DNA from: Methyloversatilis universalis EHg5
GTDB lineage: Bacteria > Pseudomonadota > Gammaproteobacteria > Burkholderiales > Rhodocyclaceae
Assembly: GCF_000378945.1 (NCBI RefSeq)
Contig: NZ_KB900539.1
Location: 489,241-553,240, forward strand
Length of the DNA: 64,000 nt
Direction of reading: 5' to 3'
The position numbers and the translations under genes were made by a program. Under the pieces are notes generated by a model, which saw only the letters and a list, made by a program, of their open reading frames with translations, was not told the DNA's origin and did not search any database. Positions 50,198-62,764 of this stretch are shown piece after piece (within the stretch, counting starts at the first letter, position 1; every line of letters begins with the position of its first letter).

Positions 50198-51253
50198 TCA
50201 GGCGTCCTTCAGCGTCTGCATGTCGATCACGAAGCGGTACTTCACGTCGCTTTTCAGCATGCGGCCGTAGGCGTCCTCGATCGCCTGCATCGGAATCATC
50301 TCGATGTCGGCCGTAATGCCCTTGTCGGCGCAGAAATCCAGCATTTCCTGGGTTTCGGCGATGCCGCCGATCAGCGAGCCGGCGATCTGGCGACGGCCGA
50401 AGATGAGGTTGCCGACCGACGGCGACGGATGCGGCTCGGCCGGCACGCCGACCAGCGTGAGCGTGCCGTCGCGCTTGAGCAGCGTTACGAAGGCGTCGAG
50501 GTCGTGCGGGGCGGCCACCGTGTTCAGGATGAAGTCGAAACTGCTGGCGTGGGCGGCCATTTCGTCCGCGTTCTTCGACACCACCACTTCGTCGGCGCCG
50601 AGCGCCCGTGCATCGTCGCGCTTGGAGGGCGAGGTGGTGAAGGCGACCACGTGGGCGCCGAGCGCGTGTGCCAGCTTGATGCCCATGTGGCCGAGGCCGC
50701 CGATGCCGACCACGCCCACCTTGCTGCCCGGGCCGACCTTCCAGTGCCGCAGCGGCGACCAGGTGGTGATGCCCGCGCACAGCAGTGGCGCCACGCCGGC
50801 CAGATCCTGTTCGCCGTGATTGATGCGCAGCACGAAGTGTTCGGTCACCACGATGGCCGTGGAATAGCCGCCGTAGGTGTTCTCGCCGCCGCCATACACT
50901 GGTCCGTTGTAGGTCGCAGTGAAGCCGTGCTCGCAGTACTGTTCCAGTCCGTCGCCGCAGGACGGGCAGCTGCGGCAGCTGTCGACCATGCAGCCGACGC
51001 CGACCAGGTCGCCCACCTTGACCTTGCTGACGCCGGTGCCGACCGCAGTCACCCGGCCGACGATTTCATGGCCCGGAACGCACGGGTAGATCGTGCCCGG
51101 CCATTCGCCGCGGGCGGTGTGCAGATCGGAATGGCAGACGCCGCAGTACAGGATGTCGATCGCCACGTCATTCGCACCCGGGGTGCGTCGCTCGAACGAG
51201 AAGGGCGTGAGCGGGGCGGTGGCGGAACGGGCGGCGTAGGCGTAAGTCTTCAT
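50198..51253 (-). CDS. Zinc-dependent NAD(P) alcohol dehydrogenase (YahK/CAD-like)
   Basis: A medium-chain dehydrogenase of 351 residues. Catalytic zinc site YCGVCHSDLH and PGHEIVGRVTAVG; structural zinc CRSCPSCGDGLEQYC; NADP-binding fold VGIGGLGHMGIKLAHALGA. Members reduce a broad range of aldehydes; a role in aldehyde removal is possible but not specific to C1 metabolism. Confidence 0.9.
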   Translation of the reverse strand: MKTYAYAARSATAPLTPFSFERRTPGANDVAIDILYCGVCHSDLHTARGEWPGTIYPCVPGHEIVGRVTAVGTGVSKVKVGDLVGVGCMVDSCRSCPSCGDGLEQYCEHGFTATYNGPVYGGGENTYGGYSTAIVVTEHFVLRINHGEQDLAGVAPLLCAGITTWSPLRHWKVGPGSKVGVVGIGGLGHMGIKLAHALGAHVVAFTTSPSKRDDARALGADEVVVSKNADEMAAHASSFDFILNTVAAPHDLDAFVTLLKRDGTLTLVGVPAEPHPSPSVGNLIFGRRQIAGSLIGGIAETQEMLDFCADKGITADIEMIPMQAIEDAYGRMLKSDVKYRFVIDMQTLKDA

Positions 51254-51494
51254 GAGCGGTCTCCGGGCAGTTTGCGGAATCGGGCGTGAGAAATAAGGCG
51301 TGAGAAATAGGGCGGCAACAGAAGAATGTGGCCGACGATGTGATCAAGTCTAGGGCGTGGAATACCACCGCTGCACGAAGGTTTCCGCAAGCCTTGTGAA
51401 GCGACGCTTCTCAATCGTCTGCGCTGGCCTGCCTGAGCGCTCGCCGGACGGTTGTGGGCCGGTCCGGCGGCGCGCGCTACAATCCGGGGCTTCC

Positions 51495-51827
51495 ATGGGC
51501 CGACTTCCGCCAACGATGTTCCGTTCCGTCGCAAGCTTTCTGCTGCTGTGCCTGCCGCTGTTCGCGTCGGCGCAGTTGCGTCCGATCCCGCCGGACGCGA
51601 TCAAGGCCAAGATGAAGCCGCCGCAGAACGGCGTGGCCGAAGTCGGCAAATACATATTCAAGCTGGCGCCCGGTGCGCAGATCCGTTCGACCGACAACCG
51701 CATCATGCTGCCGGTGATGATAGGCAGCGAGCAGGTGGTGCGTTACCAGCTCGACGCCAATGGCGAGCTGTTCCGCGTCTGGGTGCTGTCGCCGGACGAG
51801 ATCGACCTGCCGGCGCCCAAACAGTAA
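51495..51827 (+). CDS. Small exported protein of unknown function
   Basis: A protein of 110 residues with a signal peptide (MFRSVASFLLLCLPLFASA) and a mature domain KMKPPQNGVAEVGKYIFKLAPGAQIRS... with strand-rich pattern. ATG 51495 or 51516 may start it; the latter begins the signal peptide neatly. It lies just before miaB. Confidence 0.72.
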   Translation: MGRLPPTMFRSVASFLLLCLPLFASAQLRPIPPDAIKAKMKPPQNGVAEVGKYIFKLAPGAQIRSTDNRIMLPVMIGSEQVVRYQLDANGELFRVWVLSPDEIDLPAPKQ

Positions 51828-51842
51828 TTTTTCCGTTCCCCG

Positions 51843-53192
51843 ATGACCCGCAAGATTTACATCAAGACCTTCGGCTGCCAGATGAACGAGTACGACTCGG
51901 ACAAGATGGCCGATGTGCTCGGCGATGCCGAAGGTCTGGAAAAGACCGACCGCCCGGAAGAGGCCGACGTGATCCTGTTCAACACCTGTTCGGTGCGCGA
52001 GAAGGCGCAGGAAAAGGTGTTTCATGACCTCGGCCGGGTGAAGCATCTGAAGCGCGAAAACCCCAACCTCATCATCGGTGTCGGCGGCTGCGTCGCCAGC
52101 CAGGAGGGGGCGGCCATCGTCGAGCGTGCGCCCTACGTCGACCTGGTGTTCGGCCCGCAGACGCTGCACCGGCTGCCCGACCTCATTTCGAAGCGCCGCG
52201 CCAGCGGCCGGCCGCAGGTGGACATCAGCTTCCCGGAAATCGAGAAGTTCGACCACATGCCGCCGGCGCGGGTCGAGGGCGCGACCGCCTTCGTGTCCAT
52301 CATGGAAGGCTGTTCCAAGTACTGCACCTTCTGCGTCGTGCCCTACACCCGTGGCGAGGAAGTGTCGCGGCCGCTGGACGACATCCTGACCGAGATCGCC
52401 ATGCTGGTCGGGCAGGGCGTGAAGGAAGTGACGCTGCTCGGCCAGAACGTGAATGCCTGGCGCGCGCCGATCAGCCGCGATTCCGAAGACATCGGCGATT
52501 TCGCTTTCCTGCTCGAATGCGTGCACGACCTGCCGGGCATCGAGCGCATCCGCTACACCACCTCGCATCCGCGTGAAATGACGCAGCGGGTGATCGACGC
52601 CTACGCGAAGCTGCCCAAGCTGGTGTCGCAGCTGCACCTGCCGGTGCAGTCCGGTTCCGACCGCGTGCTGGCGGCGATGAAGCGCGGCTATACCGCGCTC
52701 GAATACAAGGCGGTGGTGCGCAAGCTGCGCGCCGCGCGCCCCGACCTGTCGCTGACCTCCGATTTCATCGTCGGCTTCCCGGGGGAGACCGAAGAGGATT
52801 TCGAGAAGACCATGAAGCTGATCGACGACGTCGGTTTCGACGGCAGTTTCAGCTTCGTCTACAGCGCCCGCCCGGGCACGCCGGCCGCCGACCTGGCCGA
52901 CGACACGCCACAGGACGCGAAGCTGGCGCGGCTGGCAAGGCTGCAGAAGCGCATTGACGAACAGGCGCAGGCAGTGAGCCAGACCATGGTGGGCAAGGTG
53001 CAGCGCATCCTGGTCGAAGGCCATGCGCGCAAGGACGCAACCGAACTGGCTGGCCGCACCGACAACAACCGGGTGGTGAATTTCCCCGGCGCGGCGCGCC
53101 TGATCAACCAGTTCATCGACGTACGCATCACCAGCGCGCTGCCGCACAGCCTGCGCGGCGAAGTGGTCACCCGCGAGGCAGTCAGCGCTTGA
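51843..53192 (+). CDS. miaB: tRNA-2-methylthio-N6-dimethylallyladenosine synthase
   Basis: A radical-SAM methylthiotransferase of 449 residues. The N-terminal UPF0004 domain ([33 protein letters not shown]) provides three cysteines for the auxiliary cluster; the radical SAM motif is CSKYCTFC; a TRAM domain ends the protein. It modifies A37 of tRNAs reading UNN codons. Its stop overlaps the TTG of phoH. Confidence 0.95.
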   Translation: MTRKIYIKTFGCQMNEYDSDKMADVLGDAEGLEKTDRPEEADVILFNTCSVREKAQEKVFHDLGRVKHLKRENPNLIIGVGGCVASQEGAAIVERAPYVDLVFGPQTLHRLPDLISKRRASGRPQVDISFPEIEKFDHMPPARVEGATAFVSIMEGCSKYCTFCVVPYTRGEEVSRPLDDILTEIAMLVGQGVKEVTLLGQNVNAWRAPISRDSEDIGDFAFLLECVHDLPGIERIRYTTSHPREMTQRVIDAYAKLPKLVSQLHLPVQSGSDRVLAAMKRGYTALEYKAVVRKLRAARPDLSLTSDFIVGFPGETEEDFEKTMKLIDDVGFDGSFSFVYSARPGTPAADLADDTPQDAKLARLARLQKRIDEQAQAVSQTMVGKVQRILVEGHARKDATELAGRTDNNRVVNFPGAARLINQFIDVRITSALPHSLRGEVVTREAVSA

Positions 53193-54172
53193 AGACCCGT
53201 CCGCTCGAACTGGTGCTGGAGCCGCTGGACAACACGCGGCTGGCCAACCTCTGTGGCGTGCTCGACGAGAATCTGCGCCAGCTTGAAACCGCCTACGACG
53301 TCGAGATCGCCCGCCGCGGCGAGCGCTTCCGCGTCAGTGGCGAGCCCGGTCAGTCGCAGCGTGCTGCGGCGGCGCTGCGCCATTTCTACAGCGTGGCCGA
53401 CGCGCATCTGAGCATCGATGCCATCCAGCTCGGGCTGATCGAACTGTCGAACCGGCAGGCGGCCGAGCCGGCCGCGCCGGTGCTGCACACCCGCAAGACC
53501 AATCTGCACGGCCGCACGCCGCGACAGACGCAGTACCTGAGGCAGATCCAGGAACACGACATCACCTTCGGCATCGGTCCGGCCGGTACCGGCAAGACCT
53601 ATCTGGCGGTGGCCAGCGCGGTCGATGCACTCGAGCGCGAAACGGTCGCCCGCATCGTGCTGACCCGGCCGGCGGTGGAAGCTGGCGAGCGGCTCGGCTT
53701 TCTGCCGGGCGATCTGGCGCAGAAGGTCGACCCCTATCTGCGGCCGCTGTACGACGCGCTGTACGACCTGATGGGCTTCGAGCGCGTGGCCCGCGCCTTC
53801 GAGCGGCAGGTGATCGAGATCGCGCCGCTGGCCTACATGCGCGGCCGCACGCTGAACAACGCCTTCATCATTCTCGACGAGGCGCAGAACACCACGCCGG
53901 AACAGATGAAGATGTTCCTGACCCGCATGGGCATCGGCTCGAAGGCGGTCATCACCGGTGACCTCACGCAGATTGATCTGCCGCGCGGCCACAAGAGCGG
54001 GCTGGGTGAGGCGCGCAAGGTACTGGCCGACGTGCGCGGCATCGCGATGACCGAATTCCTGGCCGAAGACGTGGTGCGCCATCCGCTGGTGGCCCGCATC
54101 GTGTCGGCCTACGAGCGCTTCGAGGCGCAGCGCGACGCCGAAGAAGCAATGCGCAAGGGGCCGCGCGGCTGA
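53189..54172 (+). CDS. PhoH-family ATPase
   Basis: A protein of 327 residues with an N-terminal KH-like domain and a PhoH ATPase: Walker [12 protein letters not shown], Walker [24 protein letters not shown]. It starts TTG, overlapping the miaB stop. PhoH genes next to ybeY are common and are thought to act in RNA/ribosome metabolism. Confidence 0.9.
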   Translation: MKTRPLELVLEPLDNTRLANLCGVLDENLRQLETAYDVEIARRGERFRVSGEPGQSQRAAAALRHFYSVADAHLSIDAIQLGLIELSNRQAAEPAAPVLHTRKTNLHGRTPRQTQYLRQIQEHDITFGIGPAGTGKTYLAVASAVDALERETVARIVLTRPAVEAGERLGFLPGDLAQKVDPYLRPLYDALYDLMGFERVARAFERQVIEIAPLAYMRGRTLNNAFIILDEAQNTTPEQMKMFLTRMGIGSKAVITGDLTQIDLPRGHKSGLGEARKVLADVRGIAMTEFLAEDVVRHPLVARIVSAYERFEAQRDAEEAMRKGPRG

Positions 54173-54645
54173 TGCGGCTCAATCTGTCGGTGCAGTACGC
54201 CTGCGCGCGCGAGGCCTGTCCGCCGCGCGAGGACGTGAAGCGCTGGGTGCGTGCCGCGCTCGACCCGGACGTGATCACGCGCGCCGACATCACGGTGCGT
54301 TTCGTCGACGCGGACGAAGGGCAGGCGCTCAACCTCGAATACCGCGGCCGCGACTACGCGACCAATGTGCTGTCCTTCCCGTACGAACAGGGCGCGCATC
54401 TGGCCGGCGATCTGGTGGTGTGCCTGCCGGTGCTGGTGCGCGAAACGGCGGAACAGGGCAAGGCCTTCGCCGGCCACGCTGCCCACCTGATCGTGCACGG
54501 CACGCTGCACCTGCAGGGCTGGGACCACGAAACGTCGGATGAAGATGCCGACGCGATGGAAGACGAAGAACGTCATATCCTTGCCGGGCTCGGGATCGCA
54601 GATCCCTACGCCGGTGACTACTCGATTCAATCAACGGAGGTTTGA
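54172..54645 (+). CDS. ybeY: Endoribonuclease YbeY (rRNA maturation)
   Basis: A protein of 157 residues with the zinc motif [15 protein letters not shown] and the preceding [10 protein letters not shown] block. It processes 16S rRNA 3' ends and takes part in ribosome quality control. Its start shares a base with the phoH stop (TGATG). Confidence 0.94.
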   Translation: MRLNLSVQYACAREACPPREDVKRWVRAALDPDVITRADITVRFVDADEGQALNLEYRGRDYATNVLSFPYEQGAHLAGDLVVCLPVLVRETAEQGKAFAGHAAHLIVHGTLHLQGWDHETSDEDADAMEDEERHILAGLGIADPYAGDYSIQSTEV

Positions 54646-54646
54646 A

Positions 54647-55123
54647 ATGTCGGATCAGAGCGACGACAGCGATGTTGGCCTGAAGGTGGTGGCGGTCATC
54701 GTGACCGCGGTGGTGGCTGCGGTAGTCGGCTATGCAGTGTCGCTGGCCGGCAAGCCGGCCGCCGCACCGGTGGCCGAGGTGGTGGTGGTCGAGGTGCCGG
54801 AGCCGGTGGGCGAGGCGCTCGCCCGCCTGTATTTCGAGATCGGCCAGGCCGAACTCGCCGCCGAGGCCGCCGACGCGATCGCGCGGGTACAGGCGGCACT
54901 GGGCGCAACGCCCGATGCCATCGTGCTGCTGTCCGGTTTCCACGATCCGTCGGGCGACGCCGCGCAGAACGCGGAGCTGGCCAAGGCACGCGCACTGGCG
55001 GTGCGCGACGCGCTGGTCGCGGCCGGTGTGGCGGAAGGCCGCATCCACCTGCGCAAGCCGGAAGTGACCGCCGCCGACGGCCCGCCGGAAGAGGCGCGCC
55101 GGGTGGAAATTCGCGTCCAGTAA
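54647..55123 (+). CDS. OmpA-domain membrane protein
   Basis: A protein of 158 residues with one N-terminal transmembrane helix (VVAVIVTAVVAAVVGYAVSLAG) and an OmpA-like C-terminal domain (IVLLSGFHDPSGDAAQNAELAKARALAVRDAL). The family may bind peptidoglycan from the inner membrane. Ribosome binding site ACGGAGG sets the start two bases after the ybeY stop. Confidence 0.85.
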   Translation: MSDQSDDSDVGLKVVAVIVTAVVAAVVGYAVSLAGKPAAAPVAEVVVVEVPEPVGEALARLYFEIGQAELAAEAADAIARVQAALGATPDAIVLLSGFHDPSGDAAQNAELAKARALAVRDALVAAGVAEGRIHLRKPEVTAADGPPEEARRVEIRVQ

Positions 55124-55214
55124 GCCGGTTGCCAGCCCCGCCTGCGCGGGGCTGACTCGAAACGGACACGCTCCCCGGGTTACACTGGGGGCATGTTCGT
55201 CACCCTTGGTCCGC

Positions 55215-56068
<854 letters not shown>

Positions 56069-56072
<4 letters not shown>

Positions 56073-57529
56073 AGCCGGCGCTGCGGCTGACCGCGGCTTT
56101 CGTTGCCGGCGCGCTGACTGTCGCCGGCTTCGCGCCCTTCGGCGTGTTCGTGCTGCCGGTGCTCACGCTGGCTACCCTGCTGTGGCTGATCGACGGACTG
56201 CCGCCACGAGCCGCTGCGCTGACCGGCTATGTGTTCGGTTTGGGCGGTTTTCTGGCCGGCGTGTCCTGGGTCAATGTGAGCCTGAGCCAGTTCGGCGGCA
56301 TGCCGCTGCCGCTGTCGCTGCTGGCCACCTTCCTGTTCTGCGCCTATCTCGCGCTGTTCCCGGCCGCCGCACTGGCGGCACTGCGTACGTTCGCGCCGTC
56401 GCCGCGTCTGGCGCCGCTGCTGTTCGCCGCGCTGTGGGTGCTGGGCGAATGGCTGCGCGGCACGCTGTTCACCGGTTTTCCCTGGCTGGCCAGCGGCTAC
56501 GCGCACGCCGCACCCAGCCCGCTGGCCGGCTATGTGCCGGTATTCGGTGTGCATGGCGCCGGCTTCGTGGCCGCGCTGATGGCCGGCCTGCTGGCCGCTT
56601 TCGTCACGCAGCGGCTGGCGCTGCGGCCGGTGCTGCTGTCGCTCGCCGCCCTGCTGGCCGGTGGTGCGCTGCTCGGTGCCGTCAGCTGGACCGTGCCAAC
56701 CGGCCGCACGCTGACCGTGAGCCTGCTGCAGGGGAATATCGAACAGAGCATGAAGTGGGTGCCGGAGCGCCTGCCCGAGTCGATGAACGCCTACCTCGAT
56801 CTGGCCCGCGCCTGGCCGGCCGATCTGGTGGTGCTGCCGGAAACCGCGGTGCCGCTGCCCTACGACGAAATCGACCCGCGCTGGCTGGAGGCGGTGCGCG
56901 CCACCGGGCGCGACGTGCTGATGGGTGCGGTCACCGTGGGCGAGGTCGATGGCCGCGCGCGCTATTTCAACAGCGCACGCGCGCTGGGCCGGGACGATGC
57001 GCAGTACAGCAAGGCACATCTGGTGCCCTTCGGCGAATTCACGCCGCCGCTGTTCGCCTGGACGCTGAAGCTGCTGTCGATTCCGATGTCCGATTTCGGG
57101 CGTGGCGCCGCGGTGCAGCCGCCGCTGGATCTGGCAGGTGAGAAGGTGGCAGTGAACATCTGCTACGAGGACGTGTTCGGCGAGGAACTGATCGCCGGTG
57201 CGCGCGACGCGACACTGCTGGTCAATGTGTCGAACACCGCCTGGTTCGGCGACTCCTGGGCGCAGCCGCAGCACCTGCAGATCGCCCAGGTGCGCGCGCT
57301 CGAACTGGGGCGGCCCATGCTGCGCGCAACCAATACCGGCATGACGGCCGCCATCCAGCCGGACGGTCGTGTGGTCGCGGCGCTGCCGCCCTTCAGCCGC
57401 GCGGCCCTGCGGGTCGAGCTGCAGGGGTATCAGGGACTCACCCCTTTCCTGCGCTGGGGCAATCTGCCGGTACTGCTGCTGGCGCTTGCCGCCGTCATCG
57501 TTGCCGCGGTGCAGCGCAAAAAGGGCTGA
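56069..57529 (+). CDS. lnt: Apolipoprotein N-acyltransferase
   Basis: A protein of 486 residues: several N-terminal membrane helices followed by a carbon-nitrogen hydrolase domain with VLPETAVPLPYDEI (catalytic Glu), the conserved KAHLVPFGEF (Lys) and NICYEDVFGEEL (Cys). It adds the third acyl chain to lipoproteins. Confidence 0.94.
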
Positions 57530-57567
57530 GCCGGTAAAATCCCGCCTTTCCCTCACGGTCTGGCTCC

Positions 57568-58518
57568 ATGTCCGCTGCACCCACATTCCAGGAAGTGCTG
57601 CTGCGTCTGTCCCGCTTCTGGGGCGACCAGAACTGCGCGCTGCTTCAACCCTATGACATCGAGGTCGGTGCCGGCACCTTCCACACCGCCACCTTCCTGC
57701 GCGCCATCGGCCCGGAGCCCTGGCGTGCCGCCTACGTGCAGCCCTCGCGCCGTCCGAAGGATGGTCGCTATGGCGAGAACCCGAACCGGCTGCAGCACTA
57801 CTACCAGTTCCAGGTCGCGCTGAAGCCGTCGCCGCCCAACATCCAGGAGCTGTACATCGACAGCCTGCGCGCGCTTGGCCTCGATCCGACGAAGCATGAC
57901 ATCCGCTTCGTCGAGGACGACTGGGAATCGCCCACGCTGGGTGCCTGGGGTCTGGGCTGGGAAGTGTGGCTGGACGGCATGGAGGTGACCCAGTTCACCT
58001 ACTTCCAGGAAGTGGGTTCGATTCCGTGCAAGCCGGTGCTGGGCGAAATCACCTACGGCGCCGAGCGTCTGGCGATGTATCTGCAGGGCGTCGAGAACGT
58101 GTACGACCTGGTATGGGCGCCGGGCATCCGCTACGGCGACGTGTATCACCAGAACGAGGTCGAACAGTCGACCTACAACTTCGAGCATTCGAACGTCGAG
58201 TGGCTGTTCCGCCAGTTCGGCGACTACGAGTCGGAAGCGAAGCGCCTGATCGAGGCCGGCCTGCCGCTGCCCGGTTACGAAATGGTCATGAAGGCCTCGC
58301 ACAGCTTCAACCTGCTGGATGCGCGCGGCGCCATTTCGGTGACCGAGCGCGCCGCCTACATCGGCCGCGTGCGTGCGCTGGCGCGACTGGTGGCGCAGGC
58401 CTACTACGCGTCGCGCGAACAGCGCGGCTTCCCGATGGCCGACCTGAGCAGCCCGCGTCTGCGCGCGCTGCTGGGCGAGGAAGAGTGCCAGCGCATCGAG
58501 GCACTGCGCGCGGCCTGA
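57568..58518 (+). CDS. glyQ: Glycyl-tRNA synthetase alpha subunit
   Basis: A class II synthetase core of 316 residues ([71 protein letters not shown]). The alpha subunit holds the catalytic site; the beta subunit follows. Confidence 0.96.
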   Translation: MSAAPTFQEVLLRLSRFWGDQNCALLQPYDIEVGAGTFHTATFLRAIGPEPWRAAYVQPSRRPKDGRYGENPNRLQHYYQFQVALKPSPPNIQELYIDSLRALGLDPTKHDIRFVEDDWESPTLGAWGLGWEVWLDGMEVTQFTYFQEVGSIPCKPVLGEITYGAERLAMYLQGVENVYDLVWAPGIRYGDVYHQNEVEQSTYNFEHSNVEWLFRQFGDYESEAKRLIEAGLPLPGYEMVMKASHSFNLLDARGAISVTERAAYIGRVRALARLVAQAYYASREQRGFPMADLSSPRLRALLGEEECQRIEALRAA

Positions 58519-58588
58519 CGGGCCATGCGTCCATCCTGATCCGACCGAACCGTTTTGAGGCTGCTGCGGCGGCCTGTCTGGAATAACT

Positions 58589-60694
58589 ATGCAAGCCACA
58601 TTGCTGGTCGAACTGCTGACCGAAGAATTGCCGCCCAGGGCGCTGTCGCGTCTGGGCGAAGTATTTGCCGATGCGGTGTTCAAGGCGCTGGTCGAGCGCA
58701 AGCTGGTCGCCGCCGATGCGCGCATGGACCGCTACGCCAGCCCGCGCCGCCTTGCGCTCACCGTGCAGGGCGTGGCCGATCGCGCACCGGATGCGGTGGT
58801 CGATGAAAAGCTGATGCCGGTCGCGGTTGCGCTCGATGCCGAAGGCAAGCCGACCGCCGCGCTGCTGAAGAAGCTGCAGGCCAAGGGCATTCCGGTCGAG
58901 GCGCTGCCGCAGTTCACGCGCCGCATGGACGGCAAGAGCGAAACGCTGTTCTTCGCGATGACCGTACCGGGCGCAGCACTCGACGACGTGCTGGCCGGCA
59001 TCGTGCTCGACGCGCTGAAGAAGCTGCCGATTCCGAAACTCATGCGCTGGGCCGACTGTGACTACCAGTTCGTGCGCCCGGTGCATGGCCTGGTGCTGCT
59101 GCACGGCGAACGCATCGTGCCGGGCCAGGCCTTCGGCCATGCGGCCGGCCGCAGCACCCGCGGCCACCGCTTCATGGGCGAGGGCGAGGTGACGCTGGCG
59201 AATGCCGACGAATACGCCCGCGCGCTGTACGAACGTGGCGCGGTGATGGCCTCTTTCGACGCCCGCCGCGCGCTCATCGTGCAGCGTCTGGCCGAAGCCT
59301 GCCGTGCGCTCGGCGACGGCGTGCAGCATGTCGACGACGCGGCGCTGATCGATGAAGTGACCGCGCTGGTCGAGAACCCGAACGTGTATGTCGCGCAGTT
59401 CGAACCGGAATTCCTCGCCGTGCCGCAGGAGTGCCTCATCCTGACGATGAAGGCCAACCAGAAGTACTTCCCGCTGCTCGATGCCGCCGGTCGCCTGCTG
59501 AACCGCTTCCTGGTGGTGTCCAACATGCAGGTGGCGGACCCGCACAACATCGTGTCCGGCAACGAGCGCGTGGTGCGCGCACGGCTGTCGGACGCGCGCT
59601 TCTTCTTCGAACAGGACAAGAAGGCGCCGCTGGCTTCGCGCATCACGAAGATGGAGGCGGTGGTGTATCACAACCGCCTGGGCAGCCAGATGGACCGCGT
59701 CATGCGCATCCAGCGGCTGGCCACCGACATCGCCGGCCGCCTCGGCGCCGACGTGATGCAGGCGGCGCGCGCCGGTCTGCTGGCCAAGGCCGATCTGATG
59801 ACCGATATGGTGGGCGAATTCCCTGAGCTGCAGGGCGTGATGGGCCGCTACTACGCGCAGCACGACGGCGAAGCCGAAGTGGTGGCGCAGGCGGTCGACC
59901 AGCACTACCGCCCGCGCTTCGCCGGCGACGCGCTGCCGGAAGGCCCGATCGCCTGCGCAGTGTCGGTGGCTGACAAGATCGATGCGCTGGCCGGTTTCTT
60001 CGGCATAGGCCAGATCCCGACCGGCGACAAGGACCCGTTCGCGCTGCGCCGTGCCGCGCTGGGCGTGCTGCGCATCCTGATGGAAGCGCCGCTGCCGCTG
60101 GATCTCGCGGAACTGATCGCCGCCTCGCGCGGCGGTTTCCGCGCCGGCCAGGTGGGCGAGGGCGAGAGCGCGAATTTCGAGGGTCAGCTGCTGGATTTCA
60201 TGATCGAGCGCCTGCGCAATCTGCTGCGCGACGCCGGCCACGACGCGCGCGCGATCGACGCGGTGCTGGCGCAGCGCCCGACCCGCATTGACCGGGTGCC
60301 GGCCAAGCTGGCTGCCGTGGTCGCCTTCTCGGCGCTGCCGGAGGCACAGTCGCTGGCGGCCGCCAACAAGCGCATCGTGAACATCCTGAAGAAGGCCGAA
60401 TCGGTCGGCAGCACGGTCGACGCCGCGCTGTTTGCCGAAGCCGCCGAACGCGAACTGCACGCCGCGCTGGTGGCGGTGCAGCCGACGCTGGAGGCGGATC
60501 TGGCCGCCGGTCGCTACGCCGAAGCGCTGACCGCGCTGGCGCAGCTGCGCGCGCCGGTGGACCGCTTCTTCGACGACGTGATGGTGAATGCCGACGATGC
60601 CGCGGTGCGCGCCAACCGGCTCGCGCTGCTTGGCCAGCTGGCCGCGGCGATGAATGCGGTGGCCGACATTTCGCGCCTCGAACTGAAGGACTGA
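58589..60694 (+). CDS. glyS: Glycyl-tRNA synthetase beta subunit
   Basis: A protein of 701 residues: [15 protein letters not shown] at the start, an HD-like domain in the middle and a C-terminal DALR anticodon-binding region ([15 protein letters not shown]). It binds tRNA-Gly with glyQ. Confidence 0.96.
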   Translation: MQATLLVELLTEELPPRALSRLGEVFADAVFKALVERKLVAADARMDRYASPRRLALTVQGVADRAPDAVVDEKLMPVAVALDAEGKPTAALLKKLQAKGIPVEALPQFTRRMDGKSETLFFAMTVPGAALDDVLAGIVLDALKKLPIPKLMRWADCDYQFVRPVHGLVLLHGERIVPGQAFGHAAGRSTRGHRFMGEGEVTLANADEYARALYERGAVMASFDARRALIVQRLAEACRALGDGVQHVDDAALIDEVTALVENPNVYVAQFEPEFLAVPQECLILTMKANQKYFPLLDAAGRLLNRFLVVSNMQVADPHNIVSGNERVVRARLSDARFFFEQDKKAPLASRITKMEAVVYHNRLGSQMDRVMRIQRLATDIAGRLGADVMQAARAGLLAKADLMTDMVGEFPELQGVMGRYYAQHDGEAEVVAQAVDQHYRPRFAGDALPEGPIACAVSVADKIDALAGFFGIGQIPTGDKDPFALRRAALGVLRILMEAPLPLDLAELIAASRGGFRAGQVGEGESANFEGQLLDFMIERLRNLLRDAGHDARAIDAVLAQRPTRIDRVPAKLAAVVAFSALPEAQSLAAANKRIVNILKKAESVGSTVDAALFAEAAERELHAALVAVQPTLEADLAAGRYAEALTALAQLRAPVDRFFDDVMVNADDAAVRANRLALLGQLAAAMNAVADISRLELKD

Positions 60695-60709
60695 GGACGG
60701 AGCGCGCCC

Positions 60710-61261
60710 GTGAAGCTCATGAAGCTCATCATTCTGGACCGTGACGGCGTCATCAACTACGACTCCGACCAGTTCATCAAGTCACCGCAGGAGTGGCGGC
60801 CGATCGAAGGTTCGATGGAGGCGATCGCGCAGCTGAACCAGTGGGGCTGGCGTGTGGTGGTGGCGACCAATCAGTCGGGCGTGGGCCGCGGCCTGTTCGA
60901 TATGGACACGCTGGCCGCCATCCACGACAAGATGCACCGCACGGTGGCGCAGGCTGGCGGCCGCATCGACGCCATCTTCTTCTGCCCGCACGCGGCCGAT
61001 TCCAAGTGCGCCTGCCGCAAGCCCAAGCCGGGCATGCTGCTGGAGATCGCCGAGCGCTTCAACGTCGATCTGGAGGATGTGCCGGTGGTCGGCGACAGCC
61101 TGCGCGACCTGCAGTCGGCGGTGAGCGCCGGCGCGCAGCCGGTGCTGGTGCGCACCGGCAAGGGCGAGAAGACCGCGCTCGATCCTGACCTGCCGCCGGG
61201 TACGCCCATCCACGACAATCTCGCCGCCTATGTGCGCGCACTCACGGTAAATACCGACTGA
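60710..61261 (+). CDS. gmhB: D-glycero-beta-D-manno-heptose 1,7-bisphosphate 7-phosphatase
   Basis: A HAD-family protein of 183 residues: LDRDGVINYDS (nucleophile Asp), VATNQSGVGRGLF, and the zinc-binding CPHAADSKCACRKPKPGML. Part of ADP-heptose synthesis for LPS. Start is GTG 60710 or ATG 60719. Its stop overlaps the plsC start. Confidence 0.93.
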   Translation: MKLMKLIILDRDGVINYDSDQFIKSPQEWRPIEGSMEAIAQLNQWGWRVVVATNQSGVGRGLFDMDTLAAIHDKMHRTVAQAGGRIDAIFFCPHAADSKCACRKPKPGMLLEIAERFNVDLEDVPVVGDSLRDLQSAVSAGAQPVLVRTGKGEKTALDPDLPPGTPIHDNLAAYVRALTVNTD

Positions 61262-62004
61262 TGACCTTCATCCGTTCGCTGCTGTTCTTCGTCATTCTGT
61301 TCGTCCTTACGCCGCCGTACTCGCTGCTCGCCATCCTGGCGCGCCCGCTGCCGGCGCGCGTGCGCTACCGGGTGATCGGCTTCTGGACCCACATGGTGAT
61401 GTGGGCGCTGTACTGGGTGGTCGGACTGCGCCATCGCGTGATCGGCCGCGAGAACCTGCCGAAGGGCAAGGCGGTGGTGCTGTGCAAGCACCAGTCCGCC
61501 TGGGAAACGCTGGCGCTGCAGGTCATCCTGCCGCCGGTGGCGTTCGTGTTCAAACGCGAACTGCTGCGCATTCCCTTCTTTGGCTGGGGACTGGGCTGCA
61601 TGCCGATGATCGCGATCGACCGCGGCGCCGGCAAGGACGCGCTTACCCAGGTCGAGGAACAGGGGGCGCGCCTGCTTGACCTCGGTTTCTGGGTCACCGT
61701 GTTTCCCGAAGGCACCCGCATGCCGCCGGGCCAGACCCGGCGCTACAAGATCGGCGGTGCGCGGCTGGCTGAAGTGACCGGTGCGCCGGTGATACCGATC
61801 GCGCACAATGCCGGCGACTTCTGGAAGCGCAACGCCTTCCTGAAGCAGGCGGGCGAGATCACCGTGAGCATCGGCCCGGCGATCGACACCCGGGGCTTGA
61901 CGTCGGAACAGATCAACCGGCAGGCTCAGGCATGGATCGAAAGCGAAATGCGCAGGCTGTTCCCGCACCACTATGAAAACGCCCCCGTGCCCGCAGCAGC
62001 TTGA
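61261..62004 (+). CDS. plsC: 1-acyl-sn-glycerol-3-phosphate acyltransferase
   Basis: A membrane-bound protein of 247 residues with the acyltransferase motifs CKHQSAWETLAL (HX4E-like: HQSAWE) and VFPEGTRMPPG. It makes phosphatidic acid. It sits in the gmhB-plsC order typical after glyQS in Betaproteobacteria. Confidence 0.93.
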   Translation: MTFIRSLLFFVILFVLTPPYSLLAILARPLPARVRYRVIGFWTHMVMWALYWVVGLRHRVIGRENLPKGKAVVLCKHQSAWETLALQVILPPVAFVFKRELLRIPFFGWGLGCMPMIAIDRGAGKDALTQVEEQGARLLDLGFWVTVFPEGTRMPPGQTRRYKIGGARLAEVTGAPVIPIAHNAGDFWKRNAFLKQAGEITVSIGPAIDTRGLTSEQINRQAQAWIESEMRRLFPHHYENAPVPAAA

Positions 62005-62749
62005 ATTGGCGCTCGACGTGCCTGACAACGCACCGCCGCCGGTGCGCGGACGCCATATCGTGCTCGGCCAGCAGATCGTCGAGTACGCGCTGCGCCGCAG
62101 CCGTCGCAATTCCATCGGCTTCTCGATCGGCGAGTCCGGCCTGCGCGTGACCGCGCCGCACTGGGTCACGATGCCGCAGATCGAGGAGGCGCTGCGCGAG
62201 AAGCAGCGCTGGATATTCACCAAGCTGGGCGAGGTGCGCGCACGGCGCGCGCCGGTGCGCACCGACTGGCGCGACGGCGCCCGCATTCCCTACATGGGTC
62301 ATCCGGTCACGCTGCGCCTGGGCGACACCTGCGCCCGGCCGCTGGTTGAGGCGGAAGTGCTGCGCCTGCCGCTGCCGGCCGACGCCGACCATGACCGCAT
62401 CCGCGATGCGGTGTCCGGCTTCCTGCAGCAGGAAGCGCTGGCGCTGTTCACCCGACGCGCCGGCGAACTGGCGGCCGCCATCGACGTGGCACCGTCGCGC
62501 GTGGTGCTCAGTTCGGCCAGCACGCTGTGGGGTTCGTGCACCGCGCAGGGCGTGATCCGGCTGAACTGGCGGCTCATCCATTTCTCGTCCGCGGTGATCG
62601 ACTACGTGATCGCGCACGAACTGGCGCACCTGAAGGAACTGAATCACTCCCGCGCGTTCTGGGACACCGTGGCGGCCATCCTGCCCGGTTTCGAGGACGC
62701 CCGCCGCGAACTGCGCGCCTACCACCCGGGCCGCATCGTCGCCCCCTGA
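61973..62749 (+). CDS. YgjP-like M48/SprT metalloprotease family protein
   Basis: A protein of 258 residues of DUF45: WGSCTAQGVIRLNWRLIHFSSAVIDYV and the zinc motif HELAHLKELNHSRAFW (HExxH). Its physiological substrate is unknown. The ATG lies 31 bases inside plsC in another frame; later starts are possible. Confidence 0.88.
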   Translation: MKTPPCPQQLELALDVPDNAPPPVRGRHIVLGQQIVEYALRRSRRNSIGFSIGESGLRVTAPHWVTMPQIEEALREKQRWIFTKLGEVRARRAPVRTDWRDGARIPYMGHPVTLRLGDTCARPLVEAEVLRLPLPADADHDRIRDAVSGFLQQEALALFTRRAGELAAAIDVAPSRVVLSSASTLWGSCTAQGVIRLNWRLIHFSSAVIDYVIAHELAHLKELNHSRAFWDTVAAILPGFEDARRELRAYHPGRIVAP

Positions 62750-62764
62750 AGAAAGGACATTCCC

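Noticed and set aside
58307-60460. A minus-strand open frame of 717 codons opposite glyQ/glyS
   Set aside because: Antisense shadow of high third-position GC; Arg/His-rich translation.
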